A program made the translations under genes and the position numbers. A stretch of DNA of 52,229 nt, from NCBI GenBank assembly GCA_910574805.1, contig CAJTCV010000025.1, positions 1 through 52,229 on the forward strand, written 5' to 3'. The stretch's first letter is position 1. Every line of letters starts with the position of its first letter. Shown piece after piece: positions 33,800 to 42,714 of this stretch. The stretch is from Lachnospiraceae bacterium (GTDB taxonomy: Bacteria > Bacillota > Clostridia > Lachnospirales > Lachnospiraceae). The notes below the pieces were generated by a model. It made no database searches, was not told where the DNA came from, and saw only the letters and a program-made list of their open reading frames with translations.

Positions 33800-34431
33800 C
33801 CAGGCGTACAAAAGAGATCCTGGATCTGCTGGATCAGCAGTATGGGACAGAATACATCTGTTATCTGAATTATGAGACTCCGTGGCAGCTGTTGATCGCC
33901 ACCATGCTGAGCGCCCAGTGTACGGACGCCAGAGTCAATCTGGTGACAAAAGATCTGTTTAAAAAATATGATACACTGGAGAAATTTGCAGGTGCGGATC
34001 TGCAGGAGCTGGAACAGGATATCCGGTCCACCGGTTTTTATCACAACAAGGCGAAAAATATTATCGCCTGCACCCGGGCGCTTCTGCATGACCATCAGGG
34101 GGAGGTGCCCAGGGATCTGGATGCGCTGACGGCCCTGGCAGGGGTGGGAAGGAAGACCGCCAATGTAATCCGGGGGAATATTTACCATGAACCAAGTGTG
34201 GTCGTGGATACTCACGTGAAGCGCATCTCGCGGAAGCTGGGCCTCACGAAGGAAGAGGATCCCGTGAAGATTGAATTTGATCTGATGAAGAAGCTTCCGA
34301 AGGATCACTGGATTCTGTGGAACATCCATATCATCACCTTCGGCAGAACGATCTGTACAGCAAAAAGCCCGGACTGCCAGGAATGTTTTCTGACAAAATA
34401 CTGCAAAGGACCAAAGAACGATGGTAAATGA
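33796..34431 (+). CDS. nth: Endonuclease III
   Basis: This is a 211-residue base-excision glycosylase/AP lyase. The helix-hairpin-helix is LTALAGVGRKTANVI with catalytic Lys, catalytic Asp lies in VVDTHVKRIS, and the C-terminal 4Fe-4S cluster cysteines are in ICTAKSPDCQECFLTKYC. The start is TTG 33796, overlapping the previous stop (TTGA) behind GGAGGTG. Its end overlaps the exonuclease gene by 11 bases, so a small DNA-repair operon is likely. Confidence 0.95.
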   Translation: MTRRTKEILDLLDQQYGTEYICYLNYETPWQLLIATMLSAQCTDARVNLVTKDLFKKYDTLEKFAGADLQELEQDIRSTGFYHNKAKNIIACTRALLHDHQGEVPRDLDALTALAGVGRKTANVIRGNIYHEPSVVVDTHVKRISRKLGLTKEEDPVKIEFDLMKKLPKDHWILWNIHIITFGRTICTAKSPDCQECFLTKYCKGPKNDGK

Positions 34432-35164
34432 TTACATAGCGCTGGATGTGGAGACGACGGGGCTCGATCCGGTCAGAAACCGTCTGCTGGAGATCGGGGC
34501 GGTGAAGGTACAGGGAGGGACCGTCTGCGGGACATATGAGACGCTGGTAGACGCGGGCGTTCCGGTGCCTGCCAGGATCCGGGAACTGACCGGCATCACC
34601 GATGAGATGAGAAGGACCGGGAAAAGGACGGAGGAAGCCATCCGCGGATTTCTGGAATTTCGCGGAGAACTGCCGGTGGTGGGACATAATGTGTCCTTCG
34701 ATTATGGATTTTTGAAGCAGGCGGCGGCAGAGGCAGGATGTGTGTTTGAGACCGGGGCGCTGGATACACTGAAGATTGCCAGAAGGGTGCTTCCGGAGCT
34801 GCCTTCCAGGACGTTGACAGCCATGTGCGCTTATTACGGGATCGATCAGGGAAATGCACACCGGGCGCTGGATGACGCCAGATCTGCCCATCTGCTCCTT
34901 TTGCGGCTGTGGGAGGCCTTCGGACAGGCGGATCCTGGAGCGTTCGCCCTGTGTCCGCTGGCCTATACGGCGAAAAAACAGAGTCCGATCACAAATTCCC
35001 AGAAAGGGTACTTGAAGGATCTGCTGAAATATCATAAAATAGAGTTGGATATTCAGATCGATGGGCTGACGAAGAGCGAGGCGTCCAGGATCATCGACGG
35101 CATTATCCTGCAATATGGAAGAATCATACGACAGGAAGGACGGAGAAAAAATGAATTTTTATAA
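34421..35164 (+). CDS. DEDDh 3'-5' exonuclease (DnaQ-like)
   Basis: This is a 247-residue protein. The exonuclease fold (1-170) has motif I ALDVETTGLDP, motif II VGHNVSFDYGFL and motif III HRALDDARSAH, giving the four acids and the His of the DEDDh class. It is similar to the DNA polymerase III epsilon domain. The C-terminal piece (about 190-247; ITNSQKGYLKDLLKYH, LTKSEASRIIDGI) resembles a small helical module found in such stand-alone exonucleases. It is coupled to nth upstream and overlaps the start of a 33-residue membrane peptide gene. Confidence 0.9.
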   Translation: MVNDYIALDVETTGLDPVRNRLLEIGAVKVQGGTVCGTYETLVDAGVPVPARIRELTGITDEMRRTGKRTEEAIRGFLEFRGELPVVGHNVSFDYGFLKQAAAEAGCVFETGALDTLKIARRVLPELPSRTLTAMCAYYGIDQGNAHRALDDARSAHLLLLRLWEAFGQADPGAFALCPLAYTAKKQSPITNSQKGYLKDLLKYHKIELDIQIDGLTKSEASRIIDGIILQYGRIIRQEGRRKNEFL

Positions 35165-35252
35165 TGATAAGACAAGAAGAAAGATCGCTGCAGTGATCGT
35201 GGCGCTGTTGGTGATTGCCATGGTGCTGCCGCTGTTGGTATATGCGCTGTAG
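35151..35252 (+). CDS. 33-residue single-pass membrane peptide
   Basis: The frame starts MNFYNDKTRRKIAAVIV and ends with a hydrophobic helix (LLVIAMVLPLLVYAL). It begins with a basic, soluble segment, so the peptide should insert N-in. ATG 35151 follows GGAAGGACGGAG and overlaps the last 14 bases of the exonuclease gene in another frame. The good ribosome site, membrane helix and coupled start suggest a real small protein. Similar short peptides are common before VanW genes in related genomes, as far as I recall. Function is unknown. Confidence 0.65.
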   Translation: MNFYNDKTRRKIAAVIVALLVIAMVLPLLVYAL

Positions 35253-35295
35253 GAGAGGGACAGCGGAACTATAGAATGCAGGAGGAGTTAATGAA

Positions 35296-36768
35296 ATGAA
35301 AAAGTATGTGAGAACGTTGTGCATTGGAATATGTATTCTGATATGCAGCATGGGTATGACGGCCTTCGCAGCAGAAGACACCATACTCAGTGGGGTGAAG
35401 ATCGGGGCGGTGGACGTCTCCGGCATGACCAGATCAGAGGCGGAACAGGCTCTGAAGAACTATGAGAAACAGATCGGAGAACAGACGGTCACTCTGGAGA
35501 TCGGGGATGAGCAGGTGGAAGCGCTTCTGTCCGATCTGGGTATTACGTTTGCCGACGCGGACATGATCGATGAGGCGCTCGGCATCGGACGGACCGGCAA
35601 TATCGTAAAGCGCTATAAGGATCAGAAGGACCTGCAGCAGAACGGCAGGGAATTTCCTCTGAGCTGGACGGCGGATGAAGCCCGGGTGCGGGCGTATGTG
35701 CAGGAAAACTGTACGCAGTTCGACCGTGAGGCCCAGAACGCTTCTCTGACCCGTACCAACGGAGAATTTCAGTTTGTCCCCGGAACCCAGGGGCTTGTAC
35801 TGGATGTGGAGGGCTCTGTGAACGCCATTATGGAGTATCTGTCAGACGGATGGTCGGAGGAAGGGACGTCGCAGATCGCTCTTCAGACGAAGATCACGGA
35901 ACCGGAGGGAAGTGCAGAGCAGCTGGCATATGTCAAAGACCTGCTGGGAACGTTCAGCACAAGTCTGAGCAGCTCCAATGCAAACCGTCTGAAAAATGTC
36001 AACAGCGCTTCCAACTATATCGACGGGACCGTGCTGTATCCCGGCGAGGAATTTTCCACACATGACATGATTGCACCCTTTACGGCGGAGAGGGGATATG
36101 CGGAAGCAAGTAATTATGTAAATGGAGAGATTGTGGATGGTATGGGCGGCGGTGTCTGTCAGGTGTCCACCACCCTGTACAATGCGGTGCTCCGGGCGGA
36201 GCTGGAGGTTACGGAGCGTGCGCCCCACTCCATGACTGTGTCTTATGTAAAGCTTTCTGAAGATGCGGCGATTGCCGGGACATGGAAGGACTTCAAGTTC
36301 CGGAATTCCTCAGAGTATCCGATTTACATTGAGGGTTATACCACATCTGATAAAAAGGTCGTTTTTAATATCTACGGCAAGGAGACCAGAGACAGCAACC
36401 GCCAGATTTCTTTCGAGAGTGTCAAGCTCAGCGAGTCCGGGAGCAGGACGGTGCTGGTGGCAGATGCCGGACAGCCGCTTGGATACAAGGCGGCTTCCGG
36501 AGGGAGCAAGGGTGCCACGGCGGAGCTCTATAAAGTCGTAACAGTCAACGGTGTGGAGACAGAGCGCACCAGAGTGAACAAGAGTACATATCAGGGAGGA
36601 AAGCGGACGGTTGTCTACGGCGTAGCGGGAGATCCGGTGCTGTCGGAGAACCTGCGTGCGGCGATCGCGCTGCAGGATGAGGCACTGGCAGATGCGAATA
36701 TTGCCGGGCTCGTGCCGCCTGCGCCTCCTGCACCGGAGGCGCCGCCTGCTGAGGCTCCGGCGCAGTGA
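35296..36768 (+). CDS. VanW-family secreted protein with G5 domain
   Basis: This is a 490-residue exported protein. A signal peptide (1-25, cleaved near TAFAAED) is followed by a YoaR-like peptidoglycan-binding region (about 30-190). The VanW domain is at about 210-345 (LYPGEEFSTHDMIAPFT, GGGVCQVSTTLYNAVLRAELEV, ERAPHSM). A G5 domain is at about 385-450 (LYKVVTVNGVETERTRVN), and a Pro/Ala/Glu tail ends the protein. VanW proteins are linked to cell-wall metabolism, not proven resistance enzymes. GGAGGAG precedes the ATG. Confidence 0.9.
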   Translation: MKKYVRTLCIGICILICSMGMTAFAAEDTILSGVKIGAVDVSGMTRSEAEQALKNYEKQIGEQTVTLEIGDEQVEALLSDLGITFADADMIDEALGIGRTGNIVKRYKDQKDLQQNGREFPLSWTADEARVRAYVQENCTQFDREAQNASLTRTNGEFQFVPGTQGLVLDVEGSVNAIMEYLSDGWSEEGTSQIALQTKITEPEGSAEQLAYVKDLLGTFSTSLSSSNANRLKNVNSASNYIDGTVLYPGEEFSTHDMIAPFTAERGYAEASNYVNGEIVDGMGGGVCQVSTTLYNAVLRAELEVTERAPHSMTVSYVKLSEDAAIAGTWKDFKFRNSSEYPIYIEGYTTSDKKVVFNIYGKETRDSNRQISFESVKLSESGSRTVLVADAGQPLGYKAASGGSKGATAELYKVVTVNGVETERTRVNKSTYQGGKRTVVYGVAGDPVLSENLRAAIALQDEALADANIAGLVPPAPPAPEAPPAEAPAQ

Positions 36769-36781
36769 TGAGGTTGAGAAG

Positions 36782-37768
36782 ATGGAGATAGGGAAGATTC
36801 CCGAGAGTATATTAAAGCGGGCGGTGTTCCGACAGCTTCATACGACGAGAGCGGAAGTGCTGGTGGGCGCTTCTGTGGGGGAGGACTGTGCGGCTGTGCA
36901 GCTTGAGCCGGACGAGATTTTTGTGCTCTCCACAGACCCGATTACCGGGACAGAGAAGGACGTGGGGAGACTGGCGGTTCAGATCACAGCCAATGATCTT
37001 GCCAGCGCCGGAGCGGAGCCGGTGGGGATCCTGCTGACGGTCCTTCTGCCGCCCTGTGCAGAGGAACCGCTGATCCGCAGCCTGATGCAGGAAGTGGAGA
37101 GTGCCTGTGAAGAGCTCCGGATACAGGCCATGGGAGGCCATACGGAGATTACCCGGGCGGTGAATCAGCCGCTGATCTCTGTGACCGGGGTGGGCAAGGT
37201 GAAAAAAGGATGCCTGGTAACCACCGGAGGAGCCTGTGCAGGAGACGACGTGGTTGTGAGCAAATGGATCGGGATCGAAGGGACTTCCATCATCGCCAAA
37301 GAAAAGGAAGAAGAGCTTCTGAGCCGTTTCCCCAGGACTTTTGTGGAAGGGGCAAAGGGTTTTGACAAGCTTCTGTCTGTGGTTCCGGAGGCCGCCACCG
37401 CCGTGAAGTCCGGTGTCAGCGCCATGCATGATGTGACCGAGGGAGGTATCTACGGCGCCCTGTGGGAACTGGCAGAAGCGTCCGGCATCGGACTGGTGAT
37501 CGATCTGAAGGCGATCCCCATCCGTCAGGAGACGGTGGAGATCTGTGAATATTATCGTCTGAATCCGTATCAGCTCATATCCAGCGGATGCATGCTTATG
37601 ACCTCTCCGGACGGCCTGAAGCTGGTCCACGATCTTGAGAAAGCGGGAATTCCCGCAGCACTCATCGGGCGGTGCGTGGAAGGGAACGCGAAGAAGATCA
37701 TGAACGGCGGGGAAGAGGCATACCTGGAGCGGCCGAAGACAGACGAATTATATAAGATTTATAAATGA
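36782..37768 (+). CDS. AIR synthase-related protein (HypE/PurM-like)
   Basis: This is a 328-residue protein of the PurM/HypE/SelD/ThiL ATP-binding superfamily. The glycine-rich and Asp-containing ATP site is VGASVGEDCAAV, then STDPITGTEKDVGRLAVQITANDLASAGAEP, and later HDVTEGGIYGALWELAEA. It lacks the HypE C-terminal Cys motif PRIC, and no hydrogenase genes are near, so hydrogenase maturation is unlikely. It probably phosphorylates or activates a small substrate with ATP. ATG 36782 follows GAGGTTGAGAAG, 13 bases behind the VanW stop. Confidence 0.85.
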   Translation: MEIGKIPESILKRAVFRQLHTTRAEVLVGASVGEDCAAVQLEPDEIFVLSTDPITGTEKDVGRLAVQITANDLASAGAEPVGILLTVLLPPCAEEPLIRSLMQEVESACEELRIQAMGGHTEITRAVNQPLISVTGVGKVKKGCLVTTGGACAGDDVVVSKWIGIEGTSIIAKEKEEELLSRFPRTFVEGAKGFDKLLSVVPEAATAVKSGVSAMHDVTEGGIYGALWELAEASGIGLVIDLKAIPIRQETVEICEYYRLNPYQLISSGCMLMTSPDGLKLVHDLEKAGIPAALIGRCVEGNAKKIMNGGEEAYLERPKTDELYKIYK

Positions 37769-37838
37769 AGCAGAATTTTCTGAAAGCACCATCTGCCCGA
37801 ATGCGTGCAGATGCGGGACTCAGACAGGAGAATGATTG

Positions 37839-38321
37839 ATGAGAGAAAAAATATTAACGTATATTGAACGCAACAGCCGTGTGGACCTGAAGGATCTGGC
37901 GATTCTTCTGGGGACGGACGAAGTGACCATAGCCAACGAAATCGCACAGATGGAGAAAGAGGGCATCATCTGCGGATACCATACGCTGATCGACTGGGAT
38001 AAGACCGGTTCCGAGAAGGTGACGGCATTGATCGAGGTAAAGGTAACGCCTCAGAGAGGTCTGGGCTTTGACAAGATCGCAGAGCGTATCTACAATTATC
38101 CCGAGGTGGACTGCGTCTATCTGATCTCCGGAGGCTTTGACTTTATGGTCACGATTGAAGGGAAGACCATGCGGGATGTGGCGCAGTTTGTCTCCGACAA
38201 GCTGTCTCCCCAGGAGTCGGTACTGAGCACGGCGACCCATTTTATCCTGAAAAAATACAAGGACCATGGTTCTGTCATGGTGCACCAGTCTAAAGATGAA
38301 AGGATGCTGATCACCCCATGA
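37839..38321 (+). CDS. Lrp/AsnC-family regulator
   Basis: This is a 160-residue regulator. The N-terminal HTH is LTYIERNSRVDLKDLAILLGTDEVTIANEIAQME, and the C-terminal RAM ligand-binding domain is VTALIEVKVTPQRGLGFDKIAERI and VYLISGGFDFMVTIEGKTM. ATG 37839 follows CAGGAGA. Its stop overlaps the aminotransferase start (ATGA), so the regulator and enzyme are coupled. Control of the aminotransferase by an amino acid is likely. The spacer ahead contains a hairpin with GCAGATGCGGGACT, a variant of the intergenic element seen elsewhere in the window. Confidence 0.92.
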   Translation: MREKILTYIERNSRVDLKDLAILLGTDEVTIANEIAQMEKEGIICGYHTLIDWDKTGSEKVTALIEVKVTPQRGLGFDKIAERIYNYPEVDCVYLISGGFDFMVTIEGKTMRDVAQFVSDKLSPQESVLSTATHFILKKYKDHGSVMVHQSKDERMLITP

Positions 38322-39493
38322 GAAATCCGTTATCTGATACGATCGTAAATGTAAAACCGTCCGGCATCCGGAAATTTTTCGACCTGGTAAGTGAGATGAA
38401 AGACGCCATCTCTCTGGGCGTGGGCGAGCCGGACTTTGACACTCCCTGGCATATTCGGGATGAGGGCATCTATTCCCTGGAAAAGGGACGTACTTTTTAT
38501 ACATCCAATGCCGGGCTGAAGGAGCTGAAAGAAGAGATTGCGTCCTATCTGAAGCGCCGGATCCATGTGGAGTATGATCCGGTAAAGGAGATCCTGGTGA
38601 CCGTGGGCGGCAGCGAGGGCATCGATATTGCCATGCGCGCCATGCTGAATCCGGGGGATGAGGTGCTGATTCCGCAGCCCAGTTATGTCTCTTATGAGCC
38701 CTGTGCAGTCCTGGCAGGCGGAAAACCGGTGATCATTGAACTGAAGGAGGAAAATGAATTCCGTCTCACGGCAGAGGAGCTTCTGGCATCCATCACGGAC
38801 AGGACAAAGCTGCTGGTACTGCCGTTCCCCAACAATCCTACAGGCGCCATCATGGAGAAGGAAGACCTGGAGAAGATTGCCGGAGTGATTATTGAAAAGG
38901 ATATCTTTGTGCTGTCAGACGAGATCTACAGCGAACTGAGCTATAAGGGAGAGCATGTGTCCATTACTTCTCTTCCGGGGATGCAGGAGCGTACGATTCT
39001 GATCAACGGATTCTCCAAGGCTTACGCCATGACCGGATGGAGACTGGGCTATGCGTGCGGTCCGAAAAAGATTATCGAACAGATGTTCAAGATCCATCAG
39101 TTTGCCATCATGTGTGCTCCTACCACCAGTCAGTATGCGGCTGTGGAGGCGCTCAGGAACGGCGACGAGGATGTGGCGAAGATGAGAGAGGCCTATGACC
39201 AGAGACGGCGTTACCTGATGCATGCGTTTAAAGAAATGGGACTCCAGTGTTTTGAACCCTACGGTGCATTTTATGTATTTCCATGCATTAAGGAATTCGG
39301 CATGACTTCTGACGAATTTGCAAACCGTTTTCTGGAGGAGGAGAAGGTGGCAGTGGTGCCAGGGACGGCATTCGGAGACTGCGGGGAAGGATTCCTGCGC
39401 ATCTCCTATGCATATTCTCTGGAAAATCTGAAGACTGCGCTGGAGCGGCTTCAGAGATTTGTCGAACATCTGAGAGAGGAACAGAAGCAATAG
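38318..39493 (+). CDS. Class I/II aminotransferase
   Basis: This is a 391-residue PLP enzyme of aspartate-aminotransferase fold type I. SLGVGEPDFDTPWHI lies near the N terminus, LPFPNNPTGAIM and VLSDEIYSEL give the cofactor Asp and Tyr, the Schiff-base Lys is in NGFSKAYAMTGWRLGY, and the C-terminal Arg is in GFLRISYAYS. The subgroup fits aromatic or branched-chain aminotransferases usually paired with an Lrp gene. The exact substrate is not readable. Confidence 0.93.
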   Translation: MRNPLSDTIVNVKPSGIRKFFDLVSEMKDAISLGVGEPDFDTPWHIRDEGIYSLEKGRTFYTSNAGLKELKEEIASYLKRRIHVEYDPVKEILVTVGGSEGIDIAMRAMLNPGDEVLIPQPSYVSYEPCAVLAGGKPVIIELKEENEFRLTAEELLASITDRTKLLVLPFPNNPTGAIMEKEDLEKIAGVIIEKDIFVLSDEIYSELSYKGEHVSITSLPGMQERTILINGFSKAYAMTGWRLGYACGPKKIIEQMFKIHQFAIMCAPTTSQYAAVEALRNGDEDVAKMREAYDQRRRYLMHAFKEMGLQCFEPYGAFYVFPCIKEFGMTSDEFANRFLEEEKVAVVPGTAFGDCGEGFLRISYAYSLENLKTALERLQRFVEHLREEQKQ

Positions 39494-39495
39494 AC

Positions 39496-39990
39496 ATGTC
39501 ACTGAACATCGTGCTGTATGAGCCGGAGATTCCGGCGAATACCGGTAATATCGGCCGGACCTGCGTGGCTGCCGGGACCAGGCTCCACCTGATCGAACCC
39601 CTGGGTTTTCGCCTGGGGGAGAAGGAGCTTCGCAGGGCCGGCATGGATTACTGGAAAGATCTGGATGTCACCACCTATGTGGATTATGAGGATTTTCTGA
39701 TGAGGAATCCGGGTGCGAAGATCTACATGGCGACGACCAAGGGTCCCAATGTGTATACAGAGGTACATTATGAACCGGACTGCTACATTATGTTCGGAAA
39801 AGAAAGTGCAGGAATTCCGGAAGAGATCCTGCGGACAAACAAAGAGGGATCGATCCGGATTCCCATGAATCCCATGATCCGTTCCCTGAATCTGTCCAAC
39901 TCTGTGGCGATTGTCCTGTACGAAGCTCTGCGTCAGCAGGATTTTGCAAATATGCAGCTGTGCGGAACGCTCACAAAATACAACTGGTAG
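39496..39990 (+). CDS. trmL: tRNA (cytidine(34)-2'-O)-methyltransferase
   Basis: This is a 164-residue SPOUT methyltransferase of TrmL type. The N-terminal MSLNIVLYEPEIPANTGNIGRTCVA is the family hallmark, then LIEPLGFRLGEKELRRAGMDYW, then knot residues YIMFGKESAGIPEEIL and IRIPMNPMIRSLNLSNSVAIVLYEAL. It methylates the wobble ribose of tRNA-Leu. It follows the aminotransferase by 2 bases, likely in one transcript. Confidence 0.95.
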   Translation: MSLNIVLYEPEIPANTGNIGRTCVAAGTRLHLIEPLGFRLGEKELRRAGMDYWKDLDVTTYVDYEDFLMRNPGAKIYMATTKGPNVYTEVHYEPDCYIMFGKESAGIPEEILRTNKEGSIRIPMNPMIRSLNLSNSVAIVLYEALRQQDFANMQLCGTLTKYNW

Positions 39991-40074
39991 TTTGGACCGG
40001 CAGACGGAAAGTGCTCTGGGCAGAAGATGCTGTGAGGGAAGATGCGGAACTGCAGATAAGAAAGGAAATATGTT

Positions 40075-41715
40075 ATGAGAGAAAGCAGGAGAAGATTTCT
40101 GGTCAGGATCATATGTCTGGTGCTCATCCTTTGTGTGGGAGCTCCTGCCTTCGCAGTGCGGGCGGTGAGCAGGGAGACACAGGCGGAGATCGACCGTCTG
40201 AAGGAAGAAAAGCGAAAAGCTGAAGAGGACAAGAAGAAGGCGGAGCAGCAGGAGGGAAGCATCAAAGGGCAGATGTCCGCCACGGAGAAATATCTGAAGG
40301 ATCTGGAAAAGCAGGCAGGGAGCCTGAATGAGCAGATCAGTATCCTGGAAAAGGATATTGCAGAAAAGGAAGCAGCTCTGGTGACCATGAAGGCGGAGGT
40401 GGAAGCTGCAGAAAAAGAAGTCGCGCAGCAGTACGAGGATATGAAAAAAAGGATCCAGTACATGTATGAGAACGGTCAGGGAAGCATGATGAACTATATG
40501 TCGGCTGCTCTCACCGGAAGCATCGCGGATGTACTGAATCAGGCGGAATATGCCATGAATATCAACCGGTATGACCGTAACATGCTGGACAGCTACAAAG
40601 AGGCAAAGGCGGCACTGGAGCGGCAGCGGGCGGCTCTTTTGGAAGAACAGGAAGCACTGGAGCTTCTGATGGAAGAGACGTCGAAGAAAAAGGAGCAGGT
40701 AGCATCGCAACAGAAAGCAGCAGGCTCCAGGCTCAGCGAGTATGACAGGCTTCTGGAGCAGGCGTCCGGAGAGGTCGACAGCATGGAAGAGCTGGTGGCC
40801 GAGAAGACGAAGATCCTGAATCAGCTGATCAAGAAGGCGGAAGAAGAGGAACGCCAGGCGAAACTGGCGGCGGCGCAGCAGGCATCGTCCTCCATAAATA
40901 ATGGCTCTGTGATTGCGGGAGATCCTCAGATCTCCAAAGGCAGTATGAGCCTGAGCGACTATGAGCTGCTGCTCCTGGCAACCATGATCTACTGCGAAGC
41001 AGGCAACCAGGGGTGGGACGGACAGATTGCCGTGGGTTATGTTATCATGAACCGGGTGCGGAGCGCCCTGTACCCCAATTCCTTGGAGGCAGTGCTCCGG
41101 CAGTCCAGACAGTTTGAACCGGCGGGATCCGGCCGGTTTGACCTGGTACTCCGGGCAGAACAGGACCCGGATATCCGGAATATTGTAACCGATTCCTGCT
41201 GGAATGCAGCGCGGACTGTGGTGAACGGAACCAGTAATGTGGGTGATTCGCTGTTCTTCCGTACTTGGAGACCGGTGCCGTCTCTGGAGGCGAACCTGAA
41301 GAGCAACGGGGTGCCGTACTGGATCATCAAGGATCATATTTTCTATTATTACTGGACAAGCTATACGACAAAGCCCAAACCTGTGGAGCCGGAAGAACCA
41401 GAAGAAGAGGAACCGAAGGACGAAGAGCCGAAGGATCCGGAGCCGGAGAATCCGGACGAACCGACAAATCCGACAGAGCCGGAGAATCCGGACGAACCGA
41501 CAAATCCGACAGAGCCGGAGAATCCGGACGAACCAACGAATCCGACAGAGCCGGAGAATCCGGACGAATCGACGAATCCGGATGAACCGACGAACCCGGA
41601 GAATCCGACCGGGCCAACGAATCCGACAGAGCCGGAGAATCCAACAGGCCCGACAGAGCCGGACGAACAGACGGATCCGGCAGCTTCACAGAATCCGGCA
41701 GTTCCTGCGGCCTGA
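40075..41715 (+). CDS. Secreted SleB-like cell-wall hydrolase with coiled coil and repeat tail
   Basis: This is a 546-residue exported protein. A signal peptide (1-30; RIICLVLILCVGAPAFA) is followed by a long coiled coil (about 36-270; Glu/Lys/Ala-rich) like PcsB or FtsX-partner hydrolases. A Hydrolase_2/SleB lytic domain spans about 300-430 (LLLATMIYCEAGNQGWDGQIAVGYVIMNR, catalytic Glu in YCEAG, QFEPAGSGRF, GDSLFFR). A Pro/Glu/Asn-rich wall-spanning tail follows, with 12-residue units of the type PENPDEPTNPTE. It probably cleaves peptidoglycan during growth or spore formation. GAAAGGAAAT precedes ATG 40075. Confidence 0.92.
   Translation: MRESRRRFLVRIICLVLILCVGAPAFAVRAVSRETQAEIDRLKEEKRKAEEDKKKAEQQEGSIKGQMSATEKYLKDLEKQAGSLNEQISILEKDIAEKEAALVTMKAEVEAAEKEVAQQYEDMKKRIQYMYENGQGSMMNYMSAALTGSIADVLNQAEYAMNINRYDRNMLDSYKEAKAALERQRAALLEEQEALELLMEETSKKKEQVASQQKAAGSRLSEYDRLLEQASGEVDSMEELVAEKTKILNQLIKKAEEEERQAKLAAAQQASSSINNGSVIAGDPQISKGSMSLSDYELLLLATMIYCEAGNQGWDGQIAVGYVIMNRVRSALYPNSLEAVLRQSRQFEPAGSGRFDLVLRAEQDPDIRNIVTDSCWNAARTVVNGTSNVGDSLFFRTWRPVPSLEANLKSNGVPYWIIKDHIFYYYWTSYTTKPKPVEPEEPEEEEPKDEEPKDPEPENPDEPTNPTEPENPDEPTNPTEPENPDEPTNPTEPENPDESTNPDEPTNPENPTGPTNPTEPENPTGPTEPDEQTDPAASQNPAVPAA
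41440..41664 (+). repeat. 36-bp tandem repeats coding the Pro/Glu/Asn tail
   Basis: Four full 36-base units start at 41440, 41476, 41512 and 41548. The first two are identical, and the later ones have single-base changes. Shorter derived units follow to about 41664. Each codes for EPENPDEPTNPT. Such in-frame repeats expand and contract by slippage, so tail length should differ among strains. Confidence 0.9.
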
Positions 41716-41813
41716 CAGCTTCAGGGACATGGACGGAATCAGCAGGTCAGGCAATGCAGACAGTCCAACGGGGCTGTATTCGGAGAACAGGAAGACCATA
41801 AAGAACAAAAAGG

Positions 41814-41842
41814 CCCCGGTCAGCAGGAAATACTGACCGGGG
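41814..41842. terminator. Bidirectional terminator
   Basis: CCCCGGTCAG (41814-41823) pairs perfectly with CTGACCGGGG (41833-41842), loop of 9. TCTTCTT follows on the plus strand, and CCTTTTTGTT follows on the minus strand, so it can end both the hydrolase gene and the minus-strand gene remnant. Confidence 0.9.
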
Positions 41843-41871
41843 TCTTCTTGATGCACTGCAGTTTCTGAGCC

Positions 41872-42714
41872 TTATTCAGTGACGGTGTAGAGAGCGGCTT
41901 CGTCAATTTCGCGGTTGGCTGCCACGATCACATCTTTCCCCTCTTTATTTACAAAATGCAGCACATTGGCACAGCCGGTGTTCTGATCGATATATTCAGT
42001 TCGATAGGTTCCGGCTTCGGCATCCCAGGTGATGGCAATGGTGTCTTTGGTACCCTTTCGCCAGCCTGTGATCCAGGTGGGCTTTCCGAGCAGCGTACAG
42101 GTCCAGGTTGCGTGAATCATTCCGGTCTCGGATTCCGGGCGGCTGTATTTCCATTGTGGTACATAATGGTCGTGCTCATCCAGGTGATAGATGACCAGGG
42201 AGGATCCGTGGAAGGGACTGATACATCCGAGCTCCGGTCTGCCGTCGCCATCAAGATCGATCAGGACTGAATCGCTGGAAGGAAGAGGGCTGATCTGTGT
42301 GACATTCCAGCCTGCACCAGAGACAGCGGGCGGATCAAACAAAAAAGTGCCTTCTTCGCAGGCGATAAGCGCGGCATCATGGCCGCCGTGTTTTAAAAGG
42401 GAAAAGCCATGATTTTTAAGCATCTCATCCTTGACCAACGTCAGCTCCAGCGGATGCTCTTCGTTGAATGAGGACAGATCCGAAGGGAGCAGGGCGCCGA
42501 AACATGCACCTTTAAAACGCCAGTCATCTTTGTATTCGTGGCCGGTTTTCAGGCAGCAGACAATCAGATAATTACGCCCTGCGCGGTTCAGAATCCCGAA
42601 TCTGTGAACGAAGGGAGCCCTGCATAAGGTGCGTACTTCCCAGTCGCCGTTTGCCGCCGGGGTCACGATTACGATTCTGGCATTGGCAGAATCATTCGGA
42701 GAAAAGTGAAAAAA
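41872..42714 (-). pseudogene. FG-GAP/VCBS-like protein, 5' end lost
   Basis: The genuine part is about 280 residues, from near FHFSPNDSANARIVIVTPAANGDWEVR to the stop, with the calcium-binding style repeat VLIDLDGDGRPELGC, and ending IDEAALYTVTE. Upstream of about 42714 the minus frame stays open only as antisense of the PTS gene and shows no protein-like sequence. No start codon with a ribosome site is found at the junction. The protein is therefore truncated at its N terminus. A terminator (41814-41842) still follows it. I recall such beta-propeller proteins next to sugar PTS genes. The function is unknown. Confidence 0.7.

Noticed and set aside
36782-37768. Assignment of the AIR synthase-related gene as hypE
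   Set aside because: The C-terminal Cys motif of HypE is absent and there are no hydrogenase genes nearby.
39499-41337. 612-codon open frame on the minus strand
   Set aside because: It is antisense to trmL and the cell-wall hydrolase gene, both unmistakable. The composition is that of a reverse-frame shadow.
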